A stretch of 64,000 bases of DNA from Blastomonas sp. SL216 (GCA_026625625.1 CP113055.1:3083001-3147000); one strand, 5' to 3'. Positions 18,475 to 28,301 are shown, counted from the first letter of the stretch. Notes: generated by a model from the sequence alone, not told the origin. Program-made: numbers and translations.

Positions 18475-18843
18475 TCAGCGCTTGCGCGGCTTGCCGCGCG
18501 GCGGGCGGCGATCGGACGAAGCCTTGCCTTCGCGTACCCGTACCAGCGCACGGGCGAGGTCGCTTTTCATGTCGGCAAAGTCGCGGGTCAGCGCCTCGGT
18601 CCGGCCGATCAGCACATGGTCAGCCCCTGCTATGCCATGATCGGGCAGCACCGCGCGTGCAAGCTCGCGGAAACGGCGCTTGATGTGGTTGCGCACCACC
18701 GCGTTGCCGGTCTTCTTGGTCACGGTATAGCCGATGCGGCGCATGGCATCGGCATCGGCGCGCGGCTTGACCAGCAGCACGAAGCCCGGCGTCCCGACAC
18801 GCAGGCCCCCATTGGCGGCGAGAAAATCGGACCGTTGACGCAT
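18475..18843 (-). CDS. rnpA: Ribonuclease P protein component
   Basis: The protein subunit of RNase P, 122 residues from the ATG at 18843 (MRQRSDFLAANGGLRV). The RNA-binding signature is RIGYTVTKKTGNAVVRNHIK followed by RRFRE. The C-terminus is very basic (RRPPRGKPRKR). An in-frame ATG at 18894 would add 17 residues, but these fall exactly on a strong hairpin between rpmH and rnpA and have no family counterpart. I therefore prefer 18843, although no clear ribosome-binding site is then visible outside the hairpin. Confidence 0.88.
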   Translation of the reverse strand: MRQRSDFLAANGGLRVGTPGFVLLVKPRADADAMRRIGYTVTKKTGNAVVRNHIKRRFRELARAVLPDHGIAGADHVLIGRTEALTRDFADMKSDLARALVRVREGKASSDRRPPRGKPRKR

Positions 18844-18844
18844 G

Positions 18845-18884
18845 ACAACGGGCGCCCCGGAAGGCTCCGGAGCGCCCGTGTTGT
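18845..18884 (-). terminator. Hairpin/attenuator between rpmH and rnpA
   Basis: On the minus strand, ACAACACGGGCGCTCCGGA and TCCGGGGCGCCCGTTGT form a long stem with one bulge and a 4-base loop, directly before the rnpA ATG. It could partially terminate rpmH transcripts, keeping L34 far more abundant than RnpA, or sequester the rnpA translation start. Both are inferences from the structure. Confidence 0.6.
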
Positions 18885-18932
18885 CCTTGTCCATGCTGTC
18901 GTCCGCGCCCGCAATCACGGGCGGCGGCCCGA

Positions 18933-19067
18933 TCAGGCGCTCAGGCGCTTGCGGCCACGGGCACGACGTGCACGCAGCACGGCGCGGCCACCCGGGGTCG
19001 CGCTGCGCGAACGGAAACCATGGCGACGCGCGCGCACGAGATTGCTGGGCTGAAATGTGCGCTTCAT
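18933..19067 (-). CDS. rpmH: 50S ribosomal protein L34
   Basis: A 44-residue, strongly basic protein reading [20 protein letters not shown] at the start, with [20 protein letters not shown] near the end. This is the canonical L34. A good ribosome-binding site (AGGAG) sits 7 bases before the ATG at 19067. It is the first gene of the rpmH-rnpA-yidD-yidC-yihA cluster. No dnaA gene or DnaA-box cluster is nearby, as usual for alphaproteobacteria. Confidence 0.97.
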   Translation of the reverse strand: MKRTFQPSNLVRARRHGFRSRSATPGGRAVLRARRARGRKRLSA

Positions 19068-19182
19068 GCGGCACTCCTGAAAAACGGTTATGAATGATTC
19101 GCTGCGGAAACCGGCCGGGCCGTCCCCGCGAAAGCTGGGCGCATAAGGGCGGCAGGGTGCAAAGTCAAGCGCGCGGGCGCGT

Positions 19183-19737
19183 TCAGTCCTGCGGAATCGC
19201 AGGCTCCTGCCGGTCTGCTGCCAGCCATTGCCGCATCGCGGCCGGCGGCGGCGAGGGAATCATCGTCCGTTCGCCCAGCGCCGCGAGCGCGCGCGTCCTG
19301 TCAGCCTCGGAAAACGTGCCGGTGGTCAGGCAGAATTCGACCATATTGCCATTGGGGTCGCGGGTGTAGATCGACCGGCACCAATTGTGGTCGATCTCCA
19401 GCACGTCAAGCCCAGCTGCATTCCACTGGTCGCGGCGCGCGTCGAGTTGCTCGGCGCTGTGCACCGCAAAGGCAAAGTGGTTGGTGCCCGGCGGCATGTG
19501 CGCGGCCTTGTTGAGGTTGAACTCATGGGCGTCTGCCCCCGGCACCTCGTTCAGCTCCCAGAACGCAATGAAGCTGCTGTCATCGCCATCCATCCGATAG
19601 AAGAAATGCTTGCCCCAGCCGCCGCCCATCATCGGCGCGATCTCCACCTTGACCAGCTCGAACCCGGTGATGCGTTCATAGAAATCGTGGATCGCGGCGA
19701 TGTCGCGCGCCGCCATGGCGAGGTGGTGATAGCTCAT
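19183..19737 (-). CDS. VOC (glyoxalase/dioxygenase superfamily) protein
   Basis: A 184-residue vicinal-oxygen-chelate fold protein. The N-terminal beta-alpha-beta module begins [20 protein letters not shown], with His near residue 4 as a possible metal ligand. The second module contains GTNHFAFAV and [12 protein letters not shown], whose terminal Glu is the usual metal ligand. It could be a glyoxalase-like isomerase or an extradiol dioxygenase; the substrate is unknown. It starts one base after the stop of the carboxymuconolactone-decarboxylase-family gene, so the two form an operon and may act in one catabolic step series. Confidence 0.85.
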   Translation of the reverse strand: MSYHHLAMAARDIAAIHDFYERITGFELVKVEIAPMMGGGWGKHFFYRMDGDDSSFIAFWELNEVPGADAHEFNLNKAAHMPPGTNHFAFAVHSAEQLDARRDQWNAAGLDVLEIDHNWCRSIYTRDPNGNMVEFCLTTGTFSEADRTRALAALGERTMIPSPPPAAMRQWLAADRQEPAIPQD

Positions 19738-19738
19738 G

Positions 19739-20383
19739 TCAGTCCCGTTTCCGCCGGTCGACCATGCCCATGACATCGGCGGTCGCGCCTTCGGGCGCGG
19801 CAACCTCGGTCACCGGATCGTCGATATCGTCATATTCCAGTCGCAGCGCGCGGCTCATGACGCCGTGCATCATATAGGTCGCAGTGACATAGGTGAGCTC
19901 GAGGATCTCCTCGTCGGAGAGCTCCGCCTTCAGCGCGGTGAACACGCCATCGGGGACCCGCCCGTGCTGCAGCACCAGCGCATCGGTAAAGCTGAGCACT
20001 GCGCGCTGGATCGGCGTGAAGCAATCGGCGACCTGCCAGTGCGCGATCGCCTGGACCTGCTCTTCGGAAAGGCCTGCAAAGCGCGCGGCCTTCATGTGCT
20101 GCGAATAAACGAAGCGCGACCCCACCGCATAGCCCGCCCGGGTCTGGCCGAGTTCGCGCAACACAGGGTCGAGCTTGCGCTTGTCCGAGCGGTAGAAGCC
20201 GAAGCCTTCGGTGGTGTGGCGAAACGCGTCGGGGACCAGCGCGAACACCGTCCACCAGTTTCCTGGCGTACCGGTCGCGGTGCCCGGCTGTTCGACCGGA
20301 TCGCGATCCCCGAACAGCGCGGTATAGAGCTTGCGGACATATTCGTCCGCCTCGTCGCGCGGAACCTGGCGCAGGCGCGGCAT
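19739..20383 (-). CDS. Carboxymuconolactone decarboxylase family protein
   Basis: A 214-residue all-alpha CMD/AhpD-fold protein. The central segment VGSRFVYSQHMKAARFAGLS and EEQVQAIAHW resembles the E/Q-x-x-H core of carboxymuconolactone decarboxylases. The CxxC redox motif of AhpD is absent, so a peroxidase role is unlikely. Such proteins are often encoded with aromatic or ring-cleavage enzymes, in agreement with the coupled VOC gene. The exact reaction is not determinable from sequence. Confidence 0.82.
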   Translation of the reverse strand: MPRLRQVPRDEADEYVRKLYTALFGDRDPVEQPGTATGTPGNWWTVFALVPDAFRHTTEGFGFYRSDKRKLDPVLRELGQTRAGYAVGSRFVYSQHMKAARFAGLSEEQVQAIAHWQVADCFTPIQRAVLSFTDALVLQHGRVPDGVFTALKAELSDEEILELTYVTATYMMHGVMSRALRLEYDDIDDPVTEVAAPEGATADVMGMVDRRKRD

Positions 20384-20424
20384 CTAATGGCTCCTCTGCA
20401 CAGGCGCAGGGGGAGCCGCGCCGG

Positions 20425-21090
20425 TCACTGGGCCGCCTCGCAGGCTTCCAGCACCTTCATCGGATTGCCCAGCGGGCTGATATCGCGCAGCGAGCGCGCG
20501 AAGACCTGTTGCATGGCATTGGCATCGGCAATGCCCGCTGCCTTGGCGCGCTCTTCGGTCAGGCGCGCGGCCAGCGTGTCGGCAAGGGCTGCCACGCGCT
20601 TGCCAAAGGCGCTTTCGCCCGAATCTTCCAGCTCGCTCTCGGCCATGCCGGCCAGATAGCTGGTCAGCGCAAAGCACTGCATTTCACGGGTGAAGGGATC
20701 GGACGGCAGCGTGACCACCCGCTTCGAGCTGATCAGCGGATAGCGGCTGGCGCATTGCGGCACCAGGGCCGGGGCATCGGCGGCCAGCGTGTCGATGTTC
20801 GGCGGGGGAAGGCCGGCCGCCTCTTCGAGCCGATCGACAAAGGTTTCGGGCGAGCCTTCCGTCTGCTTGCGAACAAGGTCGAACAGGAACCAGCTTGCCT
20901 CGGCTGCCGCCTCGATCTTGCCGCCACCGGTAACGACGGCAGCATAGAAGCAGGTCAGGCCCGCCTCCTGCGGATCATTGGACAGGGAGACGGCGCGGGC
21001 CGGGGCTTGCGCCGCCACCATGGGGGCCGCGCCAAGGGCCAGGGCCGCGCTGGTCAGCGCGACAATGGCCCGTGACACGATCGGCTTCAT
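20425..21090 (-). CDS. Secreted protein of unknown function coupled to aconitase
   Basis: A 221-residue protein with a Sec signal peptide ([20 protein letters not shown], cleavage near AQA) followed by a mainly helical, Ala-rich domain with cysteines near residues 47, 111, 136 and the C-terminus. I do not recognise a family. Its ATG overlaps the acnA stop (ATGA), so it is translated from the acnA message. Whether it has anything to do with aconitase or only shares the transcript is unknown. Confidence 0.75.
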   Translation of the reverse strand: MKPIVSRAIVALTSAALALGAAPMVAAQAPARAVSLSNDPQEAGLTCFYAAVVTGGGKIEAAAEASWFLFDLVRKQTEGSPETFVDRLEEAAGLPPPNIDTLAADAPALVPQCASRYPLISSKRVVTLPSDPFTREMQCFALTSYLAGMAESELEDSGESAFGKRVAALADTLAARLTEERAKAAGIADANAMQQVFARSLRDISPLGNPMKVLEACEAAQ

Positions 21091-23759
21091 GCAGCCAGCT
21101 TCCTCAGCACGTAATGCAGGATGCCGCCGTTCATGAAATACTCGATCTCGTTGGCGGTATCGATGCGGCACAAAGCCTCGAAGCTGAAGGTCGAACCATC
21201 GGCGCGCGTCACTTCCACCGTCACCTGCTGGCGCGGCTTCAGATCGGCAATGCCCCGAATCGTGAACGTGTCGTCACCGGTCAGGCCCAGGCTGTCGCGC
21301 GTGTCGCCATTCTGGAACTGCAGCGGCAGCACGCCCATGCCGACCAGGTTGGAACGGTGGATACGCTCGAAGCTTTCGACGATCACCGCCTTGACGCCGA
21401 GCAGGTTGGTACCCTTGGCCGCCCAGTCGCGCGACGATCCGGTGCCATATTCCTTGCCCGCAATCACGACCAGCGGCGTGCCATCGGCCTTGTGACGCAT
21501 CGCGGCGTCATAGATCGGCATCACTTCCTGGCCATAGCGGCTCATGCCGCCTTCGATGCCGGGGACCATCTCGTTCTTGATGCGGATATTGGCGAAGGTG
21601 CCGCGCATCATCACGTCATGATGGCCACGGCGCGCGCCATAGCTGTTGAAGTCGGCCTTGGCGACCTGATGCTCCATCAGCCACTTGCCCGCCGGGCTGT
21701 CCGCCTTGATCGAACCTGCGGGCGAGATGTGGTCGGTGGTGATCGAATCGCCCAGGATCGCGAGCGGCTTGGCCTCGATGATGTCGCCCACGGGGGCGGG
21801 CGTCATGCTCATGCCTTCGAAATAGGGCGGGTTGGCGACATAGGTCGATCCGGCGCGCCAGCTATAGGTTTCCGATCCTTCCACATTGATCGCCTGCCAA
21901 TGCTCGTCCCCGAGATAGACATTGGCGTAACGCGCCTGGAACATTGCGCGGTCCATGCACGACGCCATGGTGTCGGCGACTTCCAGGTTGGTCGGCCAGA
22001 TGTCCTTGAGGAACACGTCCTGGCCGCTCTTGCCGGTGCCGATCGGGGTGGTGGTGAAGTCTTCGATCACCGTGCCCTTGAGCGCATAGGCGACGACCAG
22101 CGGCGGCGAAGCCAGGAAGTTGGCGCGCACGTCGGGCGACACGCGGCCTTCGAAATTGCGGTTGCCCGAGATGACGGCAGCGGCGACCAGGCCGTTCTCG
22201 TTGATCGCCTTGCTGATCGGCTCGGCCAGCGGGCCCGAGTTGCCGATACAGGTGGTGCAGCCATAGCCGACCAGGTTGAAGCCGACCGCATCAAGATGCG
22301 TCTGCAGCCCTGCCTTTTCGAAATAATCGGTGACCACCTGCGATCCGGGGGCCAGCGAGGTCTTGACCCAGGGCTTGGGGCGAAGGCCCAGCTCGTGCGC
22401 CTTCTTGGCGACAAGGCCGGCTGCGACCATCACGCCAGGGTTCGAGGTGTTGGTGCAGCTGGTGATCGCGGCGATCATCACGTCGCCATCGCCGATATCG
22501 AAGTCCTTGCCTTCGACGGCAACGCGCTGGTTGGCCTTCTTGTAGGTTTCGGCCATGTCCTTGGCGAAGACATCGTCGACTTCGGTCAGGTCGACACGGT
22601 CCTGCGGGCGCTTGGGGCCGGCGAGCGAGGGGACGACGGTCGACATGTCGAGTTCGAGCGTGCTGGTGAACACCGGGTCCACGGCATCGGGTTCGATCCA
22701 GAAGCCCTGCGCCTTGGCATAGGCTTCGACCAGAGCAAGCGCGTCTTCATCGCGGCCGGTCAGGCGCATGTAATCGATGGTCTTGTCATCGATGCCGAAG
22801 AAGCCGCAGGTCGCGCCATATTCGGGCGCCATGTTGGCGAGCGTCGCGCGGTCGGCGAGGCTCAGCGAGGCGAGACCCGGGCCGTAATATTCGACGAAAC
22901 GGCCGACCACGCCATGCTTGCGCAGCATGTTCGTGCAGGTGAGCACCAGGTCGGTGGCGGTCACGCCTTCGCGCAGCTGACCGGTGAGCTTGAAGCCGAC
23001 GACTTCGGGGATCAGCATCGAGACCGGCTGGCCGAGCATCGCGGCTTCCGCCTCGATGCCGCCGACGCCCCAGCCGAGCACGCCCAGGCCGTTGATCATC
23101 GTGGTGTGGCTGTCGGTGCCGACGCAGGTATCGGGATAGGCCACGGTTGCACCCGAAGCATCGGTGCTGGTCCACACCGCCTGCGCGATGTTCTCAAGAT
23201 TCACCTGGTGGCAGATGCCGGTGCCCGGAGGGACAGCCTTGAAGTTGTCGAGGCTCTTGGAACCCCATTTCAGGAAGTCGTAACGCTCGCCATTGCGGTA
23301 ATATTCGATTTCCACGTTCTGCTCGAACGCCTTGGGATGACCGAATTCGTCCACCATCACCGAGTGGTCGATGACGAGGTGCACGGGGACGAGCGGGTTG
23401 ATCTTGCTGGTGTCACCGCCGAGCTTGGCGATCGCATCGCGCATCGCGGCAAGGTCGACCACGCAAGGCACGCCGGTGAAATCCTGCAGCAGAACGCGCG
23501 CGGGGCGATACTGGATTTCCGCATCGGACGAGGGGTTCTTCTGCCAGTCGACAATCGCCTGCGCATCGGCCACCGAGACGGTGAAGCCGCCGTCCTCGAA
23601 GCGCAGCATGTTCTCGAGCAGCACCTTCATGCTGAACGGCAGCCGCGAGATATCGCCGAGCTTCTCCGCCGCCTTGGCCAGCGAATAATAAGCGATGGAC
23701 TTGCCGCCCACCTCCATCGTCGCCCGGGTGCCGAGCGTGTCCTGTCCAACAGCGGTCAT
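21087..23759 (-). CDS. acnA: Aconitate hydratase A
   Basis: An 890-residue cytoplasmic [4Fe-4S] aconitase of the AcnA/IRP type, interconverting citrate and isocitrate in the TCA cycle. Cluster cysteines are in [15 protein letters not shown] and [13 protein letters not shown], and the substrate loop is [17 protein letters not shown]. The length is normal for the family. The ATG at 23759 ([10 protein letters not shown]) is preferred; longer in-frame extension exists but is unsupported. The following gene overlaps by ATGA. Confidence 0.97.
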   Translation of the reverse strand: MTAVGQDTLGTRATMEVGGKSIAYYSLAKAAEKLGDISRLPFSMKVLLENMLRFEDGGFTVSVADAQAIVDWQKNPSSDAEIQYRPARVLLQDFTGVPCVVDLAAMRDAIAKLGGDTSKINPLVPVHLVIDHSVMVDEFGHPKAFEQNVEIEYYRNGERYDFLKWGSKSLDNFKAVPPGTGICHQVNLENIAQAVWTSTDASGATVAYPDTCVGTDSHTTMINGLGVLGWGVGGIEAEAAMLGQPVSMLIPEVVGFKLTGQLREGVTATDLVLTCTNMLRKHGVVGRFVEYYGPGLASLSLADRATLANMAPEYGATCGFFGIDDKTIDYMRLTGRDEDALALVEAYAKAQGFWIEPDAVDPVFTSTLELDMSTVVPSLAGPKRPQDRVDLTEVDDVFAKDMAETYKKANQRVAVEGKDFDIGDGDVMIAAITSCTNTSNPGVMVAAGLVAKKAHELGLRPKPWVKTSLAPGSQVVTDYFEKAGLQTHLDAVGFNLVGYGCTTCIGNSGPLAEPISKAINENGLVAAAVISGNRNFEGRVSPDVRANFLASPPLVVAYALKGTVIEDFTTTPIGTGKSGQDVFLKDIWPTNLEVADTMASCMDRAMFQARYANVYLGDEHWQAINVEGSETYSWRAGSTYVANPPYFEGMSMTPAPVGDIIEAKPLAILGDSITTDHISPAGSIKADSPAGKWLMEHQVAKADFNSYGARRGHHDVMMRGTFANIRIKNEMVPGIEGGMSRYGQEVMPIYDAAMRHKADGTPLVVIAGKEYGTGSSRDWAAKGTNLLGVKAVIVESFERIHRSNLVGMGVLPLQFQNGDTRDSLGLTGDDTFTIRGIADLKPRQQVTVEVTRADGSTFSFEALCRIDTANEIEYFMNGGILHYVLRKLAA

Positions 23760-23981
23760 GTGGAGTCCCTTCCAGTTCTGTGTGTCCCAGGGCACCGAAG
23801 CGATGCCCAGCCTTTTTCGGTTCGTCACCGACGGGCCGGATGGGGACGCGCGCGACCATTTTTTTGCGCGGAACCGGCGGGCCGATGCATCAACCGATAA
23901 GTCGGCCAAGCCCTTAGCGCAAGGTTATGCGGGGGGGAAGGGGGGACAAGCCTTCGGTGCGGCCGATCCAGCCGGGCCATC

Positions 23982-24362
23982 TCATGTGTTGCCCGCCGCC
24001 GCGTCCCGGGCTGCGTAGTTGCGCATGATCGCCGCCAGATTGCCTTCGATGCACTGCGCCAGCGCCAGCACCTTTTGCGCCACCTCTCGGCCCATCGGGG
24101 TCAGATCATAATCGACATGCGGGGGGACCACCTGGTGCGCGGTGCGCTGGACGAAGCCGTCCTCCTCCAGCAGCCGCAGCGACTGGGTGAGCATCCGTTC
24201 GGACACCCCGCCGATGCGGCGGCGCAGGGCGCTGAACCGCATGGTGCCATCGAGCAGTGCGATCAGCACCAGCGATCCCCAGCGGCTGGTGCAATGGCCC
24301 AGTACCTGCCGCGATCCGCATTTCTCGTTCAGCACATCGGGTATGAATTCCACAAGGCTCAC
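23982..24362 (-). CDS. HxlR family transcriptional regulator
   Basis: A 126-residue winged-helix regulator of the HxlR/MarR-like group. Family features are a Cys near the N-terminus (NEKCGSRQVLGH), the helix-turn-helix FSALRRRIGGVSERMLTQSL followed by RLLEEDGFV, and VDYDLTPMGREV. Such regulators sense reactive electrophiles or oxidants through the N-terminal Cys. It is divergent from an NmrA-type oxidoreductase gene with a 92-base gap, the typical YtfH-like arrangement, and probably controls it. Confidence 0.9.
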   Translation of the reverse strand: MSLVEFIPDVLNEKCGSRQVLGHCTSRWGSLVLIALLDGTMRFSALRRRIGGVSERMLTQSLRLLEEDGFVQRTAHQVVPPHVDYDLTPMGREVAQKVLALAQCIEGNLAAIMRNYAARDAAAGNT

Positions 24363-24454
24363 CTTTTTCCATACTTACAAAAATGTTGGTACTTACGTTT
24401 TGTGCGTATGCTTCTATCTGCTGGCGGTCAATATCTCAAAAGGAAGCATTGCCC
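24363..24454. promoter_or_regulatory. Divergent control region hxlR / oxidoreductase
   Basis: The 92-base gap is AT-rich against its surroundings and holds a direct repeat TACTTAC at 24373-24379 and 24391-24397, 18 bases apart, within ATACTTACAAAAATG and GGTACTTACG. HxlR proteins often bind such TACTTAC-like half-sites, so this is the likely operator. AAAGGAAG at 24439 onward is the ribosome-binding site of the right-hand gene. Confidence 0.55.
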
Positions 24455-25303
24455 ATGACCATCGCGATTACCGGAGCCAGCGGACAGCTTGGCCGCGCCG
24501 CCATCGATTTCCTCAAGGCCCGTGTCGATCCCGCGCAGATCGTTGCGCTCGCCCGCGATCCCGCCAAGGTCGCCAATCTCGGTGTCGAGGCCCGCGCCTT
24601 CGATTACACGCGCCAGCCCGATGCCCTGGCCCCTGCGCTGGCCGGGGTTGAGACATTGGTGCTGATCTCGTCGAGCGATTTCAACGACCGCGTCGGCCAG
24701 CACCGCAACGTGATTGAGGCTGCCAAGGCCGCAGGCGTGGGCCGCATCATCTACACCTCGATCCTCAAGGCGGACGTATCGCCCATGCTGATCGCCGAGG
24801 ATCACCGCGCGACTGAAGATATCATCGCCGAATCGGGCCTGTCGGCGACGATCCTGCGCAACGGCTGGTATACGGAAAACTGGACCGGTACCTTGGACGC
24901 CGCGCTGCAGGCTGGCGCGCTGATCGGGTCGGCAGGCGCTGCCCGGTTTACGCCCGCTACCCGCAGCGATTATGCCGAAGCCATCGCGGCCGTTGCTGCC
25001 AGCGCCGACCATGCAGGCCAGACCTATGAGCTTGGCGGCGATGAAGCCTTCACGCTGACGGACCTGGCCGCAGAAGTCGCGCGTCAGTCGGGCAAGCCGC
25101 TGCCCTATAATGACCTGCCGCCCGAAGTCTATCAGGGCATCCTTGAAAGCTTCGGTCTGCCGACCGGGTTTGCTGCGATGCTCGTCGATGTGGACGTCAA
25201 GGCGCCTGAAGGCTGGCTGGAGGATGGCAGTGGCACTCTGTCACGCCTGCTGGGGCGTCCGACAACGCGCATGGCGCAAGCGGTCAGTGCTGCCTTGGGC
25301 TGA
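24455..25303 (+). CDS. NmrA-type NAD(P)H-binding oxidoreductase (YtfG/QOR2-like)
   Basis: A 282-residue atypical SDR. It starts TIAITGASGQLGRAAIDFLK, with the GxxGxxG NADPH motif, and contains GRIIYTSILKAD and ILRNGWYTENW, which closely follow quinone oxidoreductase 2 (YtfG). These enzymes reduce quinones with NADPH. The divergent HxlR regulator supports an electrophile- or quinone-responsive role. The ATG at 24455 has a strong upstream AAAGGAAG; an earlier in-frame ATG at 24383 lacks one and would overlap the operator. Confidence 0.88.
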   Translation: MTIAITGASGQLGRAAIDFLKARVDPAQIVALARDPAKVANLGVEARAFDYTRQPDALAPALAGVETLVLISSSDFNDRVGQHRNVIEAAKAAGVGRIIYTSILKADVSPMLIAEDHRATEDIIAESGLSATILRNGWYTENWTGTLDAALQAGALIGSAGAARFTPATRSDYAEAIAAVAASADHAGQTYELGGDEAFTLTDLAAEVARQSGKPLPYNDLPPEVYQGILESFGLPTGFAAMLVDVDVKAPEGWLEDGSGTLSRLLGRPTTRMAQAVSAALG

Positions 25304-25312
25304 GCAGGTTAC

Positions 25313-25357
25313 GCATCGTTTGCAGGCAGCCGCTAGGGAGTTGCCTGTAAACGGTGC
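25313..25357. terminator. Bidirectional hairpin between converging genes
   Basis: GCATCGTTTGCAGGCA (25313-25328) pairs with TGCCTGTAAACGGTGC (25342-25357) over 16 positions with two G-U wobbles and a 13-base loop. It lies just between the convergent oxidoreductase and tldD stops and is the likely terminator for both. Confidence 0.65.
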
Positions 25358-25361
25358 GGGA

Positions 25362-26786
25362 TCAGCCCGTTCCCCCCACCGTCAGCCCGCCGACGAGCAG
25401 CGTCGGTTGTCCCACGCCTGCGGGCACGCCCTGGCCTGCCTTGCCGCACATGCCGACGCCTTCGTCGAGCGCGAAATCGTTGCCGATGCCGGTGACCTTG
25501 GTCAGCACGGTGGGGCCGTCGCCGATCAGCGTCGCGCCCTTGATCGGGGCGCCCAGCCTGCCGTTCTCGACCCGGTACGCTTCGGTGCAGGTGAAGACGA
25601 ACTTGCCCGAGACGATATCGACCTGGCCGCCGCCGAAGCTCTTGGCATAGATGCCGTTCTTGACGCGGGAGAGCAGTTCCGCCGGATCGTCGTTGCCGGC
25701 GCGCATGAAGGTGTTGGTCATGCGCGGCATCGGCGCGTGGGCATAGGATTGGCGGCGGCCGTTGCCGGTGGGGGCGACGCCCATCAGCCGGGCGTTCAGC
25801 CGGTCCTGCATATAGCCGCGCAATATACCGTTTTCGATCAGCACGTTTTCTTGGGTCGGGGTGCCTTCATCGTCGATGCTGAGCGAGCCGCGCCGGTCCT
25901 GGATCGAACCATCGTCGACCACGGTCACGCCATCGGCGGCGACGCGCTGGCCGATGCGGCCCGAAAAGGCGCTGGTGCCCTTGCGGTTGAAATCGCCCTC
26001 CAGCCCGTGCCCGATCGCCTCGTGCAGGATGATGCCGGGCCAGCCGGGGCCGAGCAGCACGGTCATCTCGCCCGCAGGCGCAGCGATGCTCTCCAGATTG
26101 GTCAAGGCCTGGGCCAGCGCCTCGTCGATCGCGCGGTTCCAGGTCGCCTCATCGAACAGGCTGTCATAGAGATAGCGCCCGCCCATGCCGAAGCTGCCGA
26201 CCTCGCGTCGATCGCCGTTCTGCGCGACAATCGACACGTTGAGCCGGACCAGCGGACGCACATCGGTGGCGACGAAGCCATCGGCGCGCACCACCTCGAT
26301 TACCGACCAGCTGCCGACCAGGCTCGCGGTCACCTGCGCGACGCGCGGATCGCGCGCGCGCGCGGCGGCGTCGATCTTTTCCAGCAAAGCGATCTTCGCC
26401 TCGAACGGAATGCTCTCGAGCGGATTTCCGTCGGTATAGAGGTGGCGGTTGTTCTGGCGCGGCGGCGGTGCGGTCGCGCCCTTGGCCGGGTCGAGCAGCT
26501 TCAGCGTCTCGGCGGCGCGGCGGATACCGCTGGCGCTGACATCATTGGCATGGGCAAAGCCGGTCATCTCGCCCGAAACGCCGCGCAGGCCGAAGCCCGA
26601 ATCGGTCGAGTAATCCGCCGTTTTCAGGCGGCCATCATCGAACACGAAGCTCTCGCTGGCGGCATATTGCAGGTACAGTTCGCCGTCATCGCAAGCCTTG
26701 AGCGCATCGCGGGTGATGGCCTGCGCGGCATCGGGATCGAGCGCATCGGGGCGGTACAGGAACGAGCGAGGGTCTGGCTGGGTCAT
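25362..26786 (-). CDS. tldD: Metalloprotease TldD
   Basis: A 474-residue TldD/PmbA-family zinc protease; with TldE it processes peptides such as microcin precursors and degrades unfolded peptides. The active-site motif is HEAIGHGLEGD (H-E-x3-H), and the C-terminal zinc-ligand Cys lies within FGGGQVDIVSGKFVFTC. The ATG at 26786 (MTQPDPRSF) or the in-frame ATG 9 bases earlier could be used. No partner tldE/pmbA is visible here. A TldD/E substrate role in peptide processing makes the mini-peptide genes at 44 kb interesting, though no link is visible. Confidence 0.93.
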   Translation of the reverse strand: MTQPDPRSFLYRPDALDPDAAQAITRDALKACDDGELYLQYAASESFVFDDGRLKTADYSTDSGFGLRGVSGEMTGFAHANDVSASGIRRAAETLKLLDPAKGATAPPPRQNNRHLYTDGNPLESIPFEAKIALLEKIDAAARARDPRVAQVTASLVGSWSVIEVVRADGFVATDVRPLVRLNVSIVAQNGDRREVGSFGMGGRYLYDSLFDEATWNRAIDEALAQALTNLESIAAPAGEMTVLLGPGWPGIILHEAIGHGLEGDFNRKGTSAFSGRIGQRVAADGVTVVDDGSIQDRRGSLSIDDEGTPTQENVLIENGILRGYMQDRLNARLMGVAPTGNGRRQSYAHAPMPRMTNTFMRAGNDDPAELLSRVKNGIYAKSFGGGQVDIVSGKFVFTCTEAYRVENGRLGAPIKGATLIGDGPTVLTKVTGIGNDFALDEGVGMCGKAGQGVPAGVGQPTLLVGGLTVGGTG

Positions 26787-26891
26787 GCCTGTCATATGCG
26801 CGCTCAAATACGCTATGGGAAGGGCCTGTCCCACCTCCGCTCGGCTCGCGTTGTTGAACGCTACGCGCTCCCATTTCCCGTGACTCAACCG

Positions 26892-26964
26892 TTCTCCGGC
26901 GAAAGCCGGAGCCCAGGGCGATGTTGTGCGACCTGACTCCTGGGCTCCGGCTTTCGCCGGAGAA
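26892..26964. repeat. Intergenic palindromic repeat, family A (copy 2)
   Basis: Positions 26892-26916 and 26940-26964 are 25-base perfect inverted repeats (core TCTCCGGCGAAAGCCGGAGC and its complement) separated by 23 bases, between tldD and gltX. The core matches copy 1 at 4661-4730. Each arm is itself a hairpin. Confidence 0.9.
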
Positions 26965-26975
26965 CAGGTTAGCGA

Positions 26976-28301
26976 CTAACGGTCCAGCCGCGTCAGGGCA
27001 CGGTCGCGGCCGATCAGGGGCAGCAGCTCGCCCATGTCGGGCCCATGGTCCATGCCGGTGAGCGCGCGGCGGAGCGGCAGGAACAGCGCCTTGCCCTTGC
27101 GACCGGTGCTGGCCTTGAGCGCTTCGGTCCAGTCCTTCCAGACGCTGGGGCCGAAATCGATGCCCTCCAGCGCGGTGCGTGCCTCTGCGAGATACGCTGC
27201 ATCCTCCGGCTCGGGCGCAGGCGCTGCAATCGGCCCAGCGATGATCCGCCAGTAATCGCCGACCTCGCCGAGATGCGCGATATTGGGGCGGATGGCGTGC
27301 CACGCGGCCTCGTTGACCTCCGGCGGCAGCTGATCGGCGACCAGCGCGTGGTCGGCGGTGTGGACCAGCTGGCGGTTGATCCGCTCCAGATCCTCCTCGG
27401 CAAAGCGGGCGGGCGCGCGGCCGAACCGGGCGAAATCGAAGGTTTCGAGCAAGGCGGCACGGTCGTGCAGCGGCTCGACCGGATCGGACGTGCCCAGCCG
27501 CGCCAGCAACGCGACGATCGCCTGGGGCAGGATATGCTTCTCGCGCAGTTCGTTCACCCCCAGCGAGCCCAGTCGCTTCGACAGCTTGCCTTCCGCGCCG
27601 GTCAGCAGCGCCTCATGCGCGAAGGCGGGCGGGGTGCTGCCCAGCGCGGTGAACATCTGCAGCTGCACGGCGGTGTTCGAGACATGATCCTCGCCGCGCA
27701 CGACATGGGTGATGGCCATGTCGATATCGTCGATGGCGGACGGGAGCATGTACAGCCAGCTGCCATCGGCGCGGCGGATGACCGGATCGGACAGGCTGGC
27801 GGCGTCGAATTTCTGCTGGCCCCGGATCAGGTCGTTCCAGGCGATGGGCTCGGCGTGATCGAGCTTGAAGCGCCAGTGCGGGCGAAGGCCCTGCGCTTCC
27901 AGATCGGCGCGCTCGGCATCGGTCAGGTTCAGCGCGGCGCGGTCATAGACCGGCGGCAGCCCGCGCCCCAGCGCGATCTTGCGCTTGAGATCGAGCTCCT
28001 GGGCGGTCTCGTAACAGGCATAGACCCGGCCCGCCGCGCGAAGCTTGTCGAACGCCGCCTCGTAAAGCGCGCCACGCTCGGACTGGCGATATTCGGCATC
28101 GGGGGTGAGCCCCAGCCAGGCGAGGTCGGCGCGGATGCCCTCGACATAGTCCTCGCGGCTGCGCTCGGCATCGGTATCATCGATGCGCAGGATGAAGCGG
28201 CCGCCCGTTTTCTTCGCCCACATCCAGTTGTGCAGCGCGGTGCGGATATTGCCGATATGCAGATGCCCGGTGGGGGACGGGGCGAAACGGGTGGTGGTCA
28301 T
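26976..28301 (-). CDS. gltX: Glutamate--tRNA ligase
   Basis: A 441-residue class I aminoacyl-tRNA synthetase. The N-terminus TTTRFAPSPTGHLHIGNIRT carries the HIGH-type motif (HIGN), and KLSKRLGSLG is the KMSKS-type loop. The shorter length than E. coli GltX fits the GltX2-type copies common in alphaproteobacteria, which often also carry a second gltX; that other copy is not in the window. It may charge tRNA-Gln for the amidotransferase route. The ATG overlaps the nadE stop (ATGA), so the two are co-translated. Confidence 0.94.
   Translation of the reverse strand: MTTTRFAPSPTGHLHIGNIRTALHNWMWAKKTGGRFILRIDDTDAERSREDYVEGIRADLAWLGLTPDAEYRQSERGALYEAAFDKLRAAGRVYACYETAQELDLKRKIALGRGLPPVYDRAALNLTDAERADLEAQGLRPHWRFKLDHAEPIAWNDLIRGQQKFDAASLSDPVIRRADGSWLYMLPSAIDDIDMAITHVVRGEDHVSNTAVQLQMFTALGSTPPAFAHEALLTGAEGKLSKRLGSLGVNELREKHILPQAIVALLARLGTSDPVEPLHDRAALLETFDFARFGRAPARFAEEDLERINRQLVHTADHALVADQLPPEVNEAAWHAIRPNIAHLGEVGDYWRIIAGPIAAPAPEPEDAAYLAEARTALEGIDFGPSVWKDWTEALKASTGRKGKALFLPLRRALTGMDHGPDMGELLPLIGRDRALTRLDR

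Noticed and set aside
18171-19067. Replication origin next to rpmH
   Set aside because: rpmH-rnpA borders oriC in many bacteria, but there is no dnaA gene, no cluster of DnaA boxes (TTATCCACA) and no AT-rich unwinding region here.
21072-23900. A 942-codon plus-strand open frame opposite acnA
   Set aside because: Same explanation: acnA is complete on the minus strand, and the antisense reading is composition-driven.
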